NCBI RefSeq assembly: GCF_900116535.1
Contig: NZ_FPAU01000002.1
Span: 587,099-651,098, forward strand
Length of the DNA stretch: 64,000 bases
Direction of reading: 5' to 3'
From: Kosakonia arachidis
Lineage (GTDB): Bacteria; Pseudomonadota; Gammaproteobacteria; Enterobacterales; Enterobacteriaceae
The notes beneath the pieces were generated by a model. The model made no database searches and had not been told where the DNA came from. It saw only the letters and a program-made list of their open reading frames with translations. Shown piece after piece: positions 55,524-64,000 of this stretch; position 1 is the stretch's first letter, and each line of letters begins with the position of its first letter. Made by a program: the position numbers and the translations under genes.

Positions 55524-56095
55524 GTAAAACCAGACGTTGGGTCATCATTCTACTGGCGCTGGTCGCTTTGGTACTGATCGGTATTAATCTGGCCTCTCAG
55601 GATGAACCTGGACAAACCACAACTGACGACAAAGCGCCCACTTACACCAGCAAACATACCGACACGGTGGTTTATACCCCTGAAGGTGCGCTCAACTACC
55701 ACTTGATCGCGCAAAATGTCGAATACTACTCCGTCGATGGCGTGAGTTGGTATACGCAACCAGTGCTGACAACGTTTGATCAGAACAAAATACCGACCTG
55801 GTCGATTAAGTCAGATAAAGCGAAATTAACAAGCGACAGAATGCTTTACCTTTATGGACATGTTGAGGTCAACGCATTGACAGCAGATACGCAGCTACGA
55901 AAAATCACCACAGATAACGCCCAGATCAATCTGATAACACAGGATGTTACTTCCGATGATCAGGTAACATTGTACGGAACAACATTTAATTCCACCGGCC
56001 TGAAAATGCGCGGCAACTTACGCAGCAAAAACGCCGAGCTGATTGAAAAGGTTAGAAGCTCCTATGAAATTCAAAACAAACAAACTCAGCCTTAA
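55520..56095 (+). CDS. lptC: LPS export protein LptC
   Basis: LptC is a bitopic inner-membrane protein that receives LPS from LptB2FG and hands it to LptA. One N-terminal transmembrane helix (about 7-25) is followed by a periplasmic beta-jellyroll (YTPEGALNYHLIAQNVEYYS, then RMLYLYGHVEVNAL). It has 191 residues as in E. coli. The last 32 bp overlap lptA. Confidence 0.97.
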   Translation: MSKTRRWVIILLALVALVLIGINLASQDEPGQTTTDDKAPTYTSKHTDTVVYTPEGALNYHLIAQNVEYYSVDGVSWYTQPVLTTFDQNKIPTWSIKSDKAKLTSDRMLYLYGHVEVNALTADTQLRKITTDNAQINLITQDVTSDDQVTLYGTTFNSTGLKMRGNLRSKNAELIEKVRSSYEIQNKQTQP

Positions 56096-56618
56096 CCTGG
56101 TTCTCGCCAGTGCGCTTTTTGCCGCTGCGCTTCCGGTTTTTGCCGTGACCGGTGATACCGAACAGCCGATCCATATCGACTCCGATCAGCAGTCGCTGGA
56201 TATGCTGGGCAATATTGTCACCTTCACCGGTAATGTCGTGGTAACGCAGGGAACCATTAAAATCAACGCCGATAAAGTGGTAGTAACGCGCCCGGGCGGC
56301 CAGCAAGGCAAAGAGATCATTGATGGTTATGGCAACCCTGCCACGTTTTATCAGATGCAGGACAGCGGCAAACCGGTGAAAGGCCACGCTTCACAGATAC
56401 ACTATGAACTGGAAAAAGATTTTGTCGTGCTGACCGGTAAAGCCTATCTCGAGCAATTGGACAGCAACATTACTGGCGACAAAATCACCTACTTGGTGAA
56501 AGAGCAGAAAATGCAGGCGTTCAGCGACAAAGGTAAACGCGTCACCACAGTACTGGTGCCGTCGCAGTTGCAGGACAAGGGCAACACCCAAACCCCGGCT
56601 CCTAAGAAGAGTAACTAA
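56064..56618 (+). CDS. lptA: Periplasmic LPS-bridge protein LptA
   Basis: LptA forms the periplasmic bridge carrying LPS from LptC to LptDE. A signal peptide of 27 residues ends PVFA. The jellyroll contains VTFTGNVVVTQGTIKINADKVVV. The ATG at 56064 (MKFKTNK) gives 184 residues against 185 in E. coli, and it lies inside the end of lptC. The TTG at 56043 is rejected. Confidence 0.97.
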   Translation: MKFKTNKLSLNLVLASALFAAALPVFAVTGDTEQPIHIDSDQQSLDMLGNIVTFTGNVVVTQGTIKINADKVVVTRPGGQQGKEIIDGYGNPATFYQMQDSGKPVKGHASQIHYELEKDFVVLTGKAYLEQLDSNITGDKITYLVKEQKMQAFSDKGKRVTTVLVPSQLQDKGNTQTPAPKKSN

Positions 56619-56624
56619 TTCGTT

Positions 56625-57350
56625 ATGGCAACATTAACTGCAAAGAATCTCGCGAAAGCCTATAAGGGCCGCCGCGTGGTTGAAGACGTCAGCCTGACCG
56701 TTAACTCTGGCGAAATTGTCGGGCTGCTTGGCCCTAACGGTGCAGGGAAAACGACTACATTTTATATGGTAGTCGGGATTGTTCCGCGTGACGCGGGCGA
56801 TATCATTATTGATGACGACAATATCAGCTTGCTGCCACTGCATGCGCGCGCACGTCGCGGCATTGGTTATTTACCGCAGGAAGCGTCTATTTTTCGTCGT
56901 CTGAGCGTGTATGACAATCTGATGGCGGTGCTTCAGATCCGTGACGATTTGACTTCCGAACAGCGCGACGATCGCGCTAACGAATTGATGGAAGAGTTCC
57001 ATATTGAACATCTGCGCGACAATATGGGACAGTCCCTTTCGGGCGGTGAACGTCGCCGCGTTGAAATTGCACGCGCACTCGCAGCCAATCCTAAATTTAT
57101 CTTGCTGGATGAACCCTTCGCGGGTGTCGACCCTATCTCAGTTATCGACATCAAACGCATCATTGAACACTTACGGGACAGCGGGTTAGGCGTGTTAATT
57201 ACTGACCACAATGTTCGCGAAACGCTGGCGGTGTGTGAACGTGCATATATCGTCAGTCAGGGGCATTTAATTGCTCATGGTACACCGCAGCAAATCCTTG
57301 AAGACGAACACGTTAAGCGCGTATATCTTGGGGAAGACTTCAGACTCTGA
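56625..57350 (+). CDS. lptB: LPS export ATPase LptB
   Basis: LptB is the ATPase dimer that powers LPS extraction by LptFG. Walker A GPNGAGKT is at 36-43, the signature [15 protein letters not shown] follows, and Walker [14 protein letters not shown] carries the catalytic Glu near 163. It has 241 residues as in E. coli. It lies 6 bp after lptA and 48 bp before rpoN. Confidence 0.98.
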   Translation: MATLTAKNLAKAYKGRRVVEDVSLTVNSGEIVGLLGPNGAGKTTTFYMVVGIVPRDAGDIIIDDDNISLLPLHARARRGIGYLPQEASIFRRLSVYDNLMAVLQIRDDLTSEQRDDRANELMEEFHIEHLRDNMGQSLSGGERRRVEIARALAANPKFILLDEPFAGVDPISVIDIKRIIEHLRDSGLGVLITDHNVRETLAVCERAYIVSQGHLIAHGTPQQILEDEHVKRVYLGEDFRL

Positions 57351-57398
57351 TAGGGTAGAGTTTATTGATGTATTTTGTCGGAGAGTGCTGCTCTGAAT

Positions 57399-58832
57399 AT
57401 GAAGCAAGGTTTGCAATTAAGGCTTAGCCAACAGCTAGCTATGACGCCGCAACTGCAACAGGCTATCCGTCTGTTGCAGCTGTCCACGTTAGAACTTCAG
57501 CAGGAACTTCAGCAAGCGCTGGAGAGTAATCCATTGCTGGAACAAGCCGATCTTCATGAAGAAGTGGATAGCCAACAAACTCAGGAAAATGAAGGCCTGG
57601 ATACTGTAGACGCGCTCGAACAGAAAGAGATGCCTGAAGAGTTGCCGCTTGACACCAGTTGGGATGAGATTTATACCGCCGGAACACCTTCCGGTAGCAG
57701 CCATGATTATATCGATGATGAACTGCCGATTTATCAGGGTGAAACAACACAGTCCCTTCAGGATTACCTGATGTGGCAAGTGGAGTTAACGCCTTTTTCC
57801 GATACCGATCGCGCCATCGCAACCTCTATTGTCGATGCTGTCGATGAGACCGGGTACCTTACCGTAACGCTTGAAGATGTACTGGAAAGCATGGGCGATG
57901 AAGAAGTCGGTCTTGATGAAGTTGAAGCGGTATTAAAGCGCGTTCAACGTTTCGATCCGGTTGGCGTCGCTGCGCGCGATCTACGTGACTGCCTGTTGAT
58001 CCAACTTTCCCAGTTCGCAAGAGATACGCCCTGGTGCGAAGAGGCTCGCCTGATCATCAGCGATCACCTCGATCTGCTCGCCAACCACGACTTCCGTACG
58101 CTTATGCGCGTCACGCGTCTTAAAGAAGATGTGCTGAAAGAAGCAGTCAATCTGATCCAGTCGCTGGATCCGCGCCCGGGTCAGTCGATCCAAACCGGCG
58201 AACCAGAATATGTCATCCCGGACGTGCTAGTGCGTAAGCATAACGGGCGCTGGATGGTTGAACTGAACTCCGACAGCATTCCGCGTCTGCAAATCAACCA
58301 GCACTACGCTTCAATGGGCGCTGGTGCTCGCAATGACGCCGACACCCAATTTATCCGCAGTAATTTGCAGGAAGCGAAGTGGCTGATCAAAAGCCTTGAA
58401 AGTCGTAACGACACGCTATTGCGTGTCAGCCGCTGCATCGTCGAGCAGCAGCAGGCATTCTTTGAACAAGGTGAAGAGTTTATGAAACCGATGGTGCTGG
58501 CGGATATCGCCCAGGCCGTCGAAATGCACGAATCCACGATTTCCCGTGTGACAACTCAGAAGTACCTGCACAGTCCTCGCGGCATTTTTGAACTGAAGTA
58601 TTTCTTCTCCAGCCATGTGAATACGGAAGGCGGCGGCGAAGCCTCGTCAACGGCCATTCGAGCGCTGGTTAAGAAATTAATCGCCGCAGAAAACCCTGCA
58701 AAACCACTGAGCGACAGTAAGCTGACGACGCTACTTTCCGAGCAAGGAATTATGGTGGCACGGCGTACCGTTGCGAAGTATCGAGAGTCTTTATCCATTC
58801 CGCCGTCTAACCAGCGTAAACAGTTGGTGTGA
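57399..58832 (+). CDS. rpoN: RNA polymerase sigma-54 factor
   Basis: RpoN directs RNA polymerase to -24/-12 promoters that need an activator ATPase. The 477-residue protein has the Gln/Leu-rich region I (about 1-50), an acidic region II, a core-binding region III and the C-terminal RpoN box [10 protein letters not shown] (about 454-463). The ATG at 57399 (MKQGLQLR) fits the E. coli length. It begins the rpoN-hpf-ptsN-rapZ-npr group. Confidence 0.97.
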   Translation: MKQGLQLRLSQQLAMTPQLQQAIRLLQLSTLELQQELQQALESNPLLEQADLHEEVDSQQTQENEGLDTVDALEQKEMPEELPLDTSWDEIYTAGTPSGSSHDYIDDELPIYQGETTQSLQDYLMWQVELTPFSDTDRAIATSIVDAVDETGYLTVTLEDVLESMGDEEVGLDEVEAVLKRVQRFDPVGVAARDLRDCLLIQLSQFARDTPWCEEARLIISDHLDLLANHDFRTLMRVTRLKEDVLKEAVNLIQSLDPRPGQSIQTGEPEYVIPDVLVRKHNGRWMVELNSDSIPRLQINQHYASMGAGARNDADTQFIRSNLQEAKWLIKSLESRNDTLLRVSRCIVEQQQAFFEQGEEFMKPMVLADIAQAVEMHESTISRVTTQKYLHSPRGIFELKYFFSSHVNTEGGGEASSTAIRALVKKLIAAENPAKPLSDSKLTTLLSEQGIMVARRTVAKYRESLSIPPSNQRKQLV

Positions 58833-58854
58833 CCCAACCGATAAGGAAGACACT

Positions 58855-59142
58855 ATGCAGCTTAACATCACAGGACAAAACGTCGAGATCACTGATGCCT
58901 TACGTGAATTTGTTAACAGCAAATTTGCCAAGCTTGAGCAGTATTTCGAAAGGATTAATCAGGTCTATATTGTGTTGAAAGTGGAGAAAGTGATCCATAC
59001 CTCGGATGCAACCCTGCATGTAAATGGAGGCGAGTTGCATGCCAGCGCGGAAGGACAGGATATGTACGCTGCCATCGACAGTTTAATTGATAAACTGTCG
59101 CGGCAGCTCACGAAACATAAAGATAAACTAAAACAACACTAA
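58855..59142 (+). CDS. hpf: Ribosome hibernation promoting factor (short HPF)
   Basis: HPF binds the 30S decoding site and helps to form 100S ribosome dimers in stationary phase. The 95-residue short form begins MQLNITGQNVEITDALREFV and ends in a Lys-rich tail. The ATG at 58855 follows AAGGA. It lies 22 bp after rpoN. Confidence 0.97.
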   Translation: MQLNITGQNVEITDALREFVNSKFAKLEQYFERINQVYIVLKVEKVIHTSDATLHVNGGELHASAEGQDMYAAIDSLIDKLSRQLTKHKDKLKQH

Positions 59143-59223
59143 TTGTCCGGGCGTTCGAGTGGTGCGTTGCACTCTACCGCAACCCGGTAGGGTGTTTAGC
59201 TCTGACGGCGCTTAGGTGAAATT

Positions 59224-59715
59224 ATGATGAATAACGATTCCGCTCTTCAACTGAGCAATGTCCTTAACCAGGAATGTACACGTAGCGGCGTTCACTGCCA
59301 GAGCAAGAAACGTGCTCTGGAAATTATCAGTGAACTGGCGGCAAAACAGCTCGGCCTGCCGCCACAGGTCGTTTTCGAAGCCATCCTTACGCGTGAGAAG
59401 ATGGGCAGTACCGGTATTGGTAACGGTATTGCCATCCCCCACGGTAAGCTCGAAGAGGACACGCTGCGCGCCGTCGGCGTTTTTGTACAGCTCGAAACGC
59501 CCATTGCTTTCGACGCTATCGATAATCAACCCGTCGATCTTCTCTTTGCACTGCTGGTACCAGCGGATCAAACCAAAACGCATCTGCATACGCTCTCGCT
59601 GGTAGCCAAACGGCTGGCGGATAAAACCATTTGCCGTCGCCTGCGCAGTGCGCAAAACGATGAAGAGCTGTATCAGATAATCACGCAGACAGAAGGCGAA
59701 AGCGACGATGCGTAA
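59224..59715 (+). CDS. ptsN: Nitrogen PTS EIIA component
   Basis: PtsN (EIIA-Ntr) is the terminal phosphoacceptor of the nitrogen PTS; in E. coli its unphosphorylated form affects K+ uptake through TrkA and KdpD. The phosphorylated His73 lies in IAIPHGK. It has 163 residues as in E. coli. A second ATG directly follows the first, so the start could be one codon later. It lies 81 bp after hpf and 42 bp before rapZ. Confidence 0.97.
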   Translation: MMNNDSALQLSNVLNQECTRSGVHCQSKKRALEIISELAAKQLGLPPQVVFEAILTREKMGSTGIGNGIAIPHGKLEEDTLRAVGVFVQLETPIAFDAIDNQPVDLLFALLVPADQTKTHLHTLSLVAKRLADKTICRRLRSAQNDEELYQIITQTEGESDDA

Positions 59716-59757
59716 CGGGAAGAGCACCTTTATTGTCGTTGTAGGGAGAAACGGTTC

Positions 59758-60612
59758 ATGGTCCTGATGATCGTAAGTGGTCGTTCGGGTTCTGGCAAAT
59801 CCGTGGCCCTGCGCGCCCTGGAAGACATGGGCTTCTATTGTGTCGATAATCTGCCAGTAGTGCTGCTCCCGCAACTAGCACAGACGCTTGCCGAGCGTCA
59901 GACCTCTGCCGCCGTCAGTATTGATGTGCGTAACATGCCAGAATCACCGGAAATTTTTGAACAGGCGATGAGCAGCCTGCCTGAGGCATTCTCGCCGCAG
60001 TTGTTGTTCCTTGATGCTGACCGCAACACACTGATTCGGCGCTACAGTGATACGCGCCGCCTACATCCGCTCTCCAGCAAAAATTTATCGCTGGAAAGTG
60101 CTATTGATGAAGAGAGTAACCTGCTGGAGCCACTGCGTTCTCGCGCGGACCTGATTGTCGATACCTCCGAAATGTCGGTACATGAACTTGCCGAAATGCT
60201 GCGTACTCGCCTGCTCGGCAAGCGCGAGCGCGAACTGACCATGGTCTTTGAGTCGTTCGGCTTTAAGCACGGCATTCCTATCGATGCCGACTACGTCTTT
60301 GACGTTCGCTTTCTACCTAACCCGCACTGGGATCCGAAACTGCGCCCGATGACCGGTCTCGACAAACCTGTCGCGGCATTTCTTGACCGGCATACCGAAG
60401 TGCACAATTTTATTTACCAGACCCGCAGTTACCTTGAACTGTGGTTACCGATGCTGGAAACCAACAACCGTAGCTATCTGACCGTCGCTATCGGTTGTAC
60501 CGGCGGCAAGCATCGTTCTGTTTATGTCGCCGAGCAGTTGGCGGATTATTTCCGCTCACGCGGTAAAAACGTTCAGTCCCGTCACCGTACGCTGGAAAAA
60601 CGCAAAACATGA
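59758..60612 (+). CDS. rapZ: RNase adapter protein RapZ
   Basis: RapZ binds the sRNA GlmZ and delivers it to RNase E, adjusting glmS expression to the glucosamine-6-phosphate level. Walker A GRSGSGKS is at 8-15, and the C-terminal domain carries [15 protein letters not shown]. It has 284 residues as in E. coli. It overlaps npr by 4 bp (ATGA). Confidence 0.97.
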   Translation: MVLMIVSGRSGSGKSVALRALEDMGFYCVDNLPVVLLPQLAQTLAERQTSAAVSIDVRNMPESPEIFEQAMSSLPEAFSPQLLFLDADRNTLIRRYSDTRRLHPLSSKNLSLESAIDEESNLLEPLRSRADLIVDTSEMSVHELAEMLRTRLLGKRERELTMVFESFGFKHGIPIDADYVFDVRFLPNPHWDPKLRPMTGLDKPVAAFLDRHTEVHNFIYQTRSYLELWLPMLETNNRSYLTVAIGCTGGKHRSVYVAEQLADYFRSRGKNVQSRHRTLEKRKT

Positions 60613-60881
60613 CCGTAAAACAAATCGTTGAGATCACCAATAAACTGGGCATGCATGCGCGCCCGGCGATGAAACTGTTTGAGCTGGTACAGGGATTTGA
60701 CGCAGAAGTGTTACTGCGCAACGACGAAGGTACCGAAGCGGAAGCCAGCAGCGTGATTGCATTACTGATGCTGGATTCTGCCAAAGGGCGGCAAATTGAA
60801 GTCGAAGCCAGCGGCCCACAAGAAGAAGAAGCTCTGGCAGCTGTGATCGCCCTGTTTAACGCGGGCTTTGACGAAGACTGA
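60609..60881 (+). CDS. ptsO: Nitrogen PTS phosphocarrier NPr
   Basis: NPr (also called npr) is the HPr-like carrier between PtsP and PtsN. The phosphorylated His16 is in [10 protein letters not shown]. It has 90 residues as in E. coli. Its stop codon lies one base from the end of the convergent mtgA gene, leaving no room for a separate terminator. Confidence 0.97.
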   Translation: MTVKQIVEITNKLGMHARPAMKLFELVQGFDAEVLLRNDEGTEAEASSVIALLMLDSAKGRQIEVEASGPQEEEALAAVIALFNAGFDED

Positions 60882-60882
60882 G

Positions 60883-61614
60883 TTAGTACAGCTTATTACT
60901 CTGCAAAAAGTCTTCCCCTCCGAGCTGGCGCATCTGGTGCAGGATCCACGCCTGACGGCTGCGCACATAGCCGGATGGCGCTGCAGCCTGAAAACGTATT
61001 GGGTTCGGCAATACTGCCGCTAGCAATGCCGCTTCCGGCATGGTTAACCGGCTGGCCGGTTTGTGGAAATAATGCTGAGCCGCCTCTTCCACGCCAAAGA
61101 CGCCGTCACCAAACTCCGCAATATTAAGATACACCGTGAGGATACGCCGTTTTGTCCATACCACTTCCACCCCCAGCGTCAACCCGGCTTCAAGCCCTTT
61201 TCGCACCCAACTTTTGCCGTCCCATAACAGCAGGTTTTTCACCGTTTGTTGAGAGATAGTCGACGCGCCACGAATACGGTTCCCATCGCGTTCATTATGT
61301 GAAAGTGCCTTCTGGATCGCGCTAAAGTCCAGCCCCCAGTGTTCGGGGAAACGCTGATCTTCTGCGGCTACAACAGCCAGCGCCATCCACGGTGAAATCT
61401 CATCCATACTAACCCAGTCGGAATGGGCAACATAACCAAAGTTACCCGTCAGCCAGGCCCCAATTTGCCGCTCGACCATCACCGCAGAAAATGGCACCGG
61501 CAGAAAGCTGAACAGAACAATGCCGCCACCCCAGAAAATGACCAGTATCAGTAAAATCCGCAGCGCAATACGTTTCAGCATAGTTTTCAACTGGCCGCGA
61601 AAACCGTTCCTCAT
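60883..61614 (-). CDS. mtgA: Monofunctional peptidoglycan glycosyltransferase
   Basis: MtgA polymerises lipid II glycan strands without a transpeptidase domain (family GT51). It has one N-terminal membrane helix (about 15-38); the catalytic Glu is in [14 protein letters not shown], and [14 protein letters not shown] and [20 protein letters not shown] are further GT51 motifs. It has 243 residues against 242. The first 20 residues differ from E. coli. Its start overlaps the elbB stop by 4 bp. Confidence 0.96.
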   Translation of the reverse strand: MRNGFRGQLKTMLKRIALRILLILVIFWGGGIVLFSFLPVPFSAVMVERQIGAWLTGNFGYVAHSDWVSMDEISPWMALAVVAAEDQRFPEHWGLDFSAIQKALSHNERDGNRIRGASTISQQTVKNLLLWDGKSWVRKGLEAGLTLGVEVVWTKRRILTVYLNIAEFGDGVFGVEEAAQHYFHKPASRLTMPEAALLAAVLPNPIRFQAAAPSGYVRSRQAWILHQMRQLGGEDFLQSNKLY

Positions 61615-62264
61615 CCTGCCAGTACCAGTACGCGTGCAACCAGCTTTTCGATCCCCGCCGCTGCCTGGGCAATATCTGCAGCAAGCATATACGCTGGCGT
61701 GGTTACCACTTTATTCTCTTCATCCACCACAATATCGTCCACCGGACACGGCACATGTTCCGCGCCCATCTCTTCCAGTACTTCAGCGATATCGACATCT
61801 GTACCGATAGTCAGACGCAACGGGAAATCAAAAATTTTCGGCAGCAACGCCGGAGCGATGCACATAAATCCCAGCGGTTTTCCCGCCTGATGCATCTCCA
61901 GCACGCATTGTTTAAGCGTATTATCGACAACGCACGCGCTGCCATGGCTGGCAAAATTACTCAAATTTTTGGCCGCGCCAAAACCACCAGGAACAATCAG
62001 CGCATCCAGATCATTTACTGATAGTTGTGCCAACGGCCAGATATTTCCACGCGCAATTCGCGCGGCCTCGATCAGCATATTGCGGCTATCAGTCATAACA
62101 TCACCCGTAAGGTGATTCACTACTTCGCTCTGCCATTTATCCGGCGCGAAACAAACTGCTTCAGCGCCTGAACGGGCGATCGCCAGTAACGTGATCACCG
62201 CTTCATGGATTTCTGCACCGTCATAGACACCCGCTCCGCTGAGAATCACGCCGACTTTTTTCAT
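61611..62264 (-). CDS. elbB: DJ-1/PfpI-like isoprenoid-linked protein ElbB
   Basis: ElbB belongs to the DJ-1/PfpI superfamily (sigma cross-reacting protein SCRP-27A) and has weak glyoxalase activity; early work linked it to isoprenoid synthesis. Visible motifs are [27 protein letters not shown] and [13 protein letters not shown] chose the ATG at 62264 (217 aa as in E. coli), because AAAGG lies 9 bases upstream; the ATG at 62273 abuts that site. It overlaps mtgA. Confidence 0.95.
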   Translation of the reverse strand: MKKVGVILSGAGVYDGAEIHEAVITLLAIARSGAEAVCFAPDKWQSEVVNHLTGDVMTDSRNMLIEAARIARGNIWPLAQLSVNDLDALIVPGGFGAAKNLSNFASHGSACVVDNTLKQCVLEMHQAGKPLGFMCIAPALLPKIFDFPLRLTIGTDVDIAEVLEEMGAEHVPCPVDDIVVDEENKVVTTPAYMLAADIAQAAAGIEKLVARVLVLAG

Positions 62265-62347
62265 TTTGCTCATCCTTTATGCAACGTAATGTTGATAATT
62301 AAAAATTTTGATAAGGGAGCCTTGCTTCACACATTTCACTGATTGAT

Positions 62348-62376
62348 GTAACAAACCATTTAAGATTTGCTATCTT
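62348..62376 (+). promoter_or_regulatory. arcZ promoter
   Basis: GTAACA (62348-62353) and TATCTT (62371-62376) are separated by 17 bp and point to a start near 62383, the aligned 5' end of ArcZ. Confidence 0.65.
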
Positions 62377-62382
62377 GTGTGC

Positions 62383-62503
62383 GTGTGGTCGAATTTTTTC
62401 AGGCTACGCCCTTGCAAAAAAAGTAAAAATTACGGCGCAGCTACGGTTTCCCTGGTGTTGGCGCAGTATTCGCGCACCCCGGTTAATCCGGGGTCATTTT
62501 TTT
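62383..62503 (+). ncRNA. arcZ: Hfq-dependent small RNA ArcZ
   Basis: ArcZ (RyhA/SraH) activates rpoS translation and represses flhDC and other mRNAs. It sits, as in E. coli, between elbB and arcB on the strand opposite both. The 3' half is conserved: TTACGGCGCAG, then TTTCCCTGGTGTTGGCGCAG, then TATTCGCGCACCCCGG, ending in a terminator hairpin. The 5' part diverges but keeps GTG-GG and GCCCTTG. The span of 121 nt equals the E. coli primary transcript. In E. coli it is processed near the TTTCCCTGG seed, and ArcA represses it. Confidence 0.9.
62476..62503 (+). terminator. arcZ terminator
   Basis: The stem ACCCCGG/CCGGGGT with loop TTAAT is followed by CA and seven T on the plus strand. The T run is antisense to the last codons and stop of arcB (stop at 62496-62494). 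Confidence 0.9.
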
Positions 62504-64000
62504 CCAGCATCCACTGATGCAACCCAGGCTTTCAGTACCGCCACATCGTTTTGCCACTCCTGTTTCATCTCTTCCACCCATTCGCCGACATTGTCCCACC
62601 AGGCAGGAAGATCAGGAGACTGGATCTGTTGCCCCAGTTGCTGCAGATGGCGTAAACCGACAGATCCTGCCGCGCCCTTAATTTTATGCCCCTCTTCGGT
62701 TATGCCTTTCTGATCGCGTGCCGTAAGATTTGACTCAAGCACATTGAGATAGCCCGGCATCATTTTCTCAAAGACAGCCAGCCCATCAGTGATCAATTTA
62801 GGCCCAACCAGTTCGATATATTGCTCAAGCATGGCCGTATCCAGCACCGTTTGTACTTTGCTGTTATCGACAGTTGTCACTTGCTCCTCCTCGTTGGCGT
62901 GTGTATCCCAGAACTTTTTAATCATGGCAGTTAATGCCGGGACCGCCAGCGGTTTGCTCAAGACGTCATTCATGCCCGCATCGAGATACTCCTGTTTATT
63001 TTTCAGCACGTTGGCTGTCAGAGCGACCAGCGGCGGAAGATCTTCTCGCGGGTAACGACGGGTTAGTGTGCGGGAAATATCCAGCCCGGTCATGTCTGGC
63101 AACTGGATATCCAGCAGCAGCAGATCGTATTCGCCAGGGGCAAACATCTCCAGCGCGGCGCTTCCGGTCATTGCTACGTCGACGCTACAACCCAGCTTTT
63201 CCAACACTGAGCGCGCGACAATCACATTCAGTTCAATGTCCTCAACCAGCAGGACATGCAGTGCGGGTAACGGCATCTCATCATCTTCGAAAGCGTCATC
63301 AACCTCTTCCGCTACTGCTGGCGCATGAACGGTCAGCGTAAAGATGGACCCGGCGCCTGTCTGGCTGCTGACAGAGATATCTCCCCCCATTTTTTTGGCG
63401 AGGCGACGCGAAACGGCCAAACCGATACCCGTCCCTGTTGCCGGCTTGCCGCCGTGGCTATCTTTCACCTGGTAATACATGGCAAAGATCTTATCCTGCT
63501 CATCGCGAGGAATACCGATCCCGGAATCCTGCACTTCGAAGTGCAGCATTTCGCTTTCGTCATAGCGAACGCGCACTTTAACCTGCCCTTGCGGGGTAAA
63601 TTTCACCGCATTGCTGATTAAGTTCCACAGAATCTGCCGCAAACGTGTACCGTCGGTCACCACTTTGTGCGGCAGCGGCGACACAGGTTCCAGTACAAAA
63701 TGCAGCCCTTTTTGATGCGCCTGCAAACCGGAAAGGTTTTCCAAATCGGCAAGGAAACTGGTGAAATCAAGCGGCTGGTTATCAAGCTGAACTTTGCGGC
63801 GCTCCATTTTATCCATATCGATAATATCGTTGAAGATATTCCCCAACGTCACGGCCGAGACATGGATTGTCTTCAGGTATTTCTCTTGCTCTTGCGTCAA
63901 ATCCGTGTCGAGCAGGATCCGGCTCAAACCGACGATGCCATTCAGCGGCGTGCGCAGTTCATGGCTAATAGTGGAAATAAAGGTGGTTTTATCGCGGCTG
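62494..64000 (-). CDS. arcB: Hybrid sensor kinase ArcB (5' end outside window)
   Basis: ArcB is the tripartite sensor that, with ArcA, controls respiration genes by quinone redox state. About 501 C-terminal codons are present; the frame runs off the window edge, so the membrane anchor and PAS region are missing. Visible are the H box with the phosphorylated His (codon 63963-63961, in SHELRTPLNG), N and G boxes (NAVKF, GTGIGLAVSRR), the receiver Asp in LLLDIQLPDMTG and the HPt His in EEGHKIKGAAGS. The ATG at 63927 is internal, not the start. Confidence 0.97.
   Translation of the reverse strand, partial: SRDKTTFISTISHELRTPLNGIVGLSRILLDTDLTQEQEKYLKTIHVSAVTLGNIFNDIIDMDKMERRKVQLDNQPLDFTSFLADLENLSGLQAHQKGLHFVLEPVSPLPHKVVTDGTRLRQILWNLISNAVKFTPQGQVKVRVRYDESEMLHFEVQDSGIGIPRDEQDKIFAMYYQVKDSHGGKPATGTGIGLAVSRRLAKKMGGDISVSSQTGAGSIFTLTVHAPAVAEEVDDAFEDDEMPLPALHVLLVEDIELNVIVARSVLEKLGCSVDVAMTGSAALEMFAPGEYDLLLLDIQLPDMTGLDISRTLTRRYPREDLPPLVALTANVLKNKQEYLDAGMNDVLSKPLAVPALTAMIKKFWDTHANEEEQVTTVDNSKVQTVLDTAMLEQYIELVGPKLITDGLAVFEKMMPGYLNVLESNLTARDQKGITEEGHKIKGAAGSVGLRHLQQLGQQIQSPDLPAWWDNVGEWVEEMKQEWQNDVAVLKAWVASVDAGKK

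Overview
The window is ordinary chromosomal core DNA of an enterobacterium (order Enterobacterales, family Enterobacteriaceae). Gene order and protein sequences follow the Escherichia coli K-12 segment from rnpB/garK to arcB almost gene for gene. The proteins are close to E. coli but not identical: RpsO has Asp-Val and Ser where I recall Glu-Val and Gln in E. coli, LpoA and IF2 are longer, and ArgG and SecG are slightly longer. Two blocks known from K-12 are missing: the prlF-yhaV/aga/yra block between garD and rsmI, and opgE (yhbX) between argG and leuU. A Citrobacter-like relative fits best (about 0.5 by eye); the genus is not proven. I see no insertion sequence, prophage, CRISPR array, defence island or other sign of recent transfer. 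I did not find a new biological system; most of the interest lies in regulatory sites, small genes and missing blocks.

Layout. 1-6.8 kb: rnpB and the galactarate/glucarate genes garPLRK and divergent garD. 7-19 kb: rsmI and divergent lpoA-yraN-diaA-dolP (cell wall synthesis, replication timing, outer membrane), yraQ, yraR, yhbO, yhbP, yhbQ, yhbS, the O2-independent ubiquinone genes ubiT and ubiUV, and yhbW. 19-33 kb, minus strand: mtr, deaD with the 26-codon yrbN, nlpI, pnp, rpsO, truB, rbfA, infB, nusA, rimP and metY, which is a transcription, translation and RNA-decay block driven from a consensus promoter upstream of metY. 33-41.4 kb: argG behind tandem ARG boxes, leuU, secG, glmM, folP, ftsH, rlmE, yhbY and greA. 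41.6-46.4 kb: dacB, obgE, yhbE, rpmA, rplU and ispB.

47.5-64 kb: sfsB, murA, ibaG, and the mlaFEDCB phospholipid transporter. These are followed by yrbG-kdsD-kdsC-lptC-lptA-lptB (Kdo synthesis and LPS export), then rpoN-hpf-ptsN-rapZ-npr (sigma-54, ribosome hibernation, nitrogen PTS), then mtgA, elbB, the sRNA gene arcZ, and the 3' two thirds of arcB, which runs off the window end. Much of the window serves the envelope: peptidoglycan (lpoA, nlpI, glmM, dacB, murA, mtgA), LPS (kds/lpt) and the outer membrane (dolP, mla).

Regulatory sites read directly include the rnpB, metY and rplU promoters, a CRP-like site at garD, TrpR and TyrR sites at mtr, ARG boxes at argG, a sigma-32-like promoter at rlmE-ftsH, a sigma-E-like promoter at greA, the pnp leader hairpins and about 20 hairpin terminators. 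Start codons were set by ribosome binding sites and by family lengths recalled from E. coli; nothing was computed or searched.
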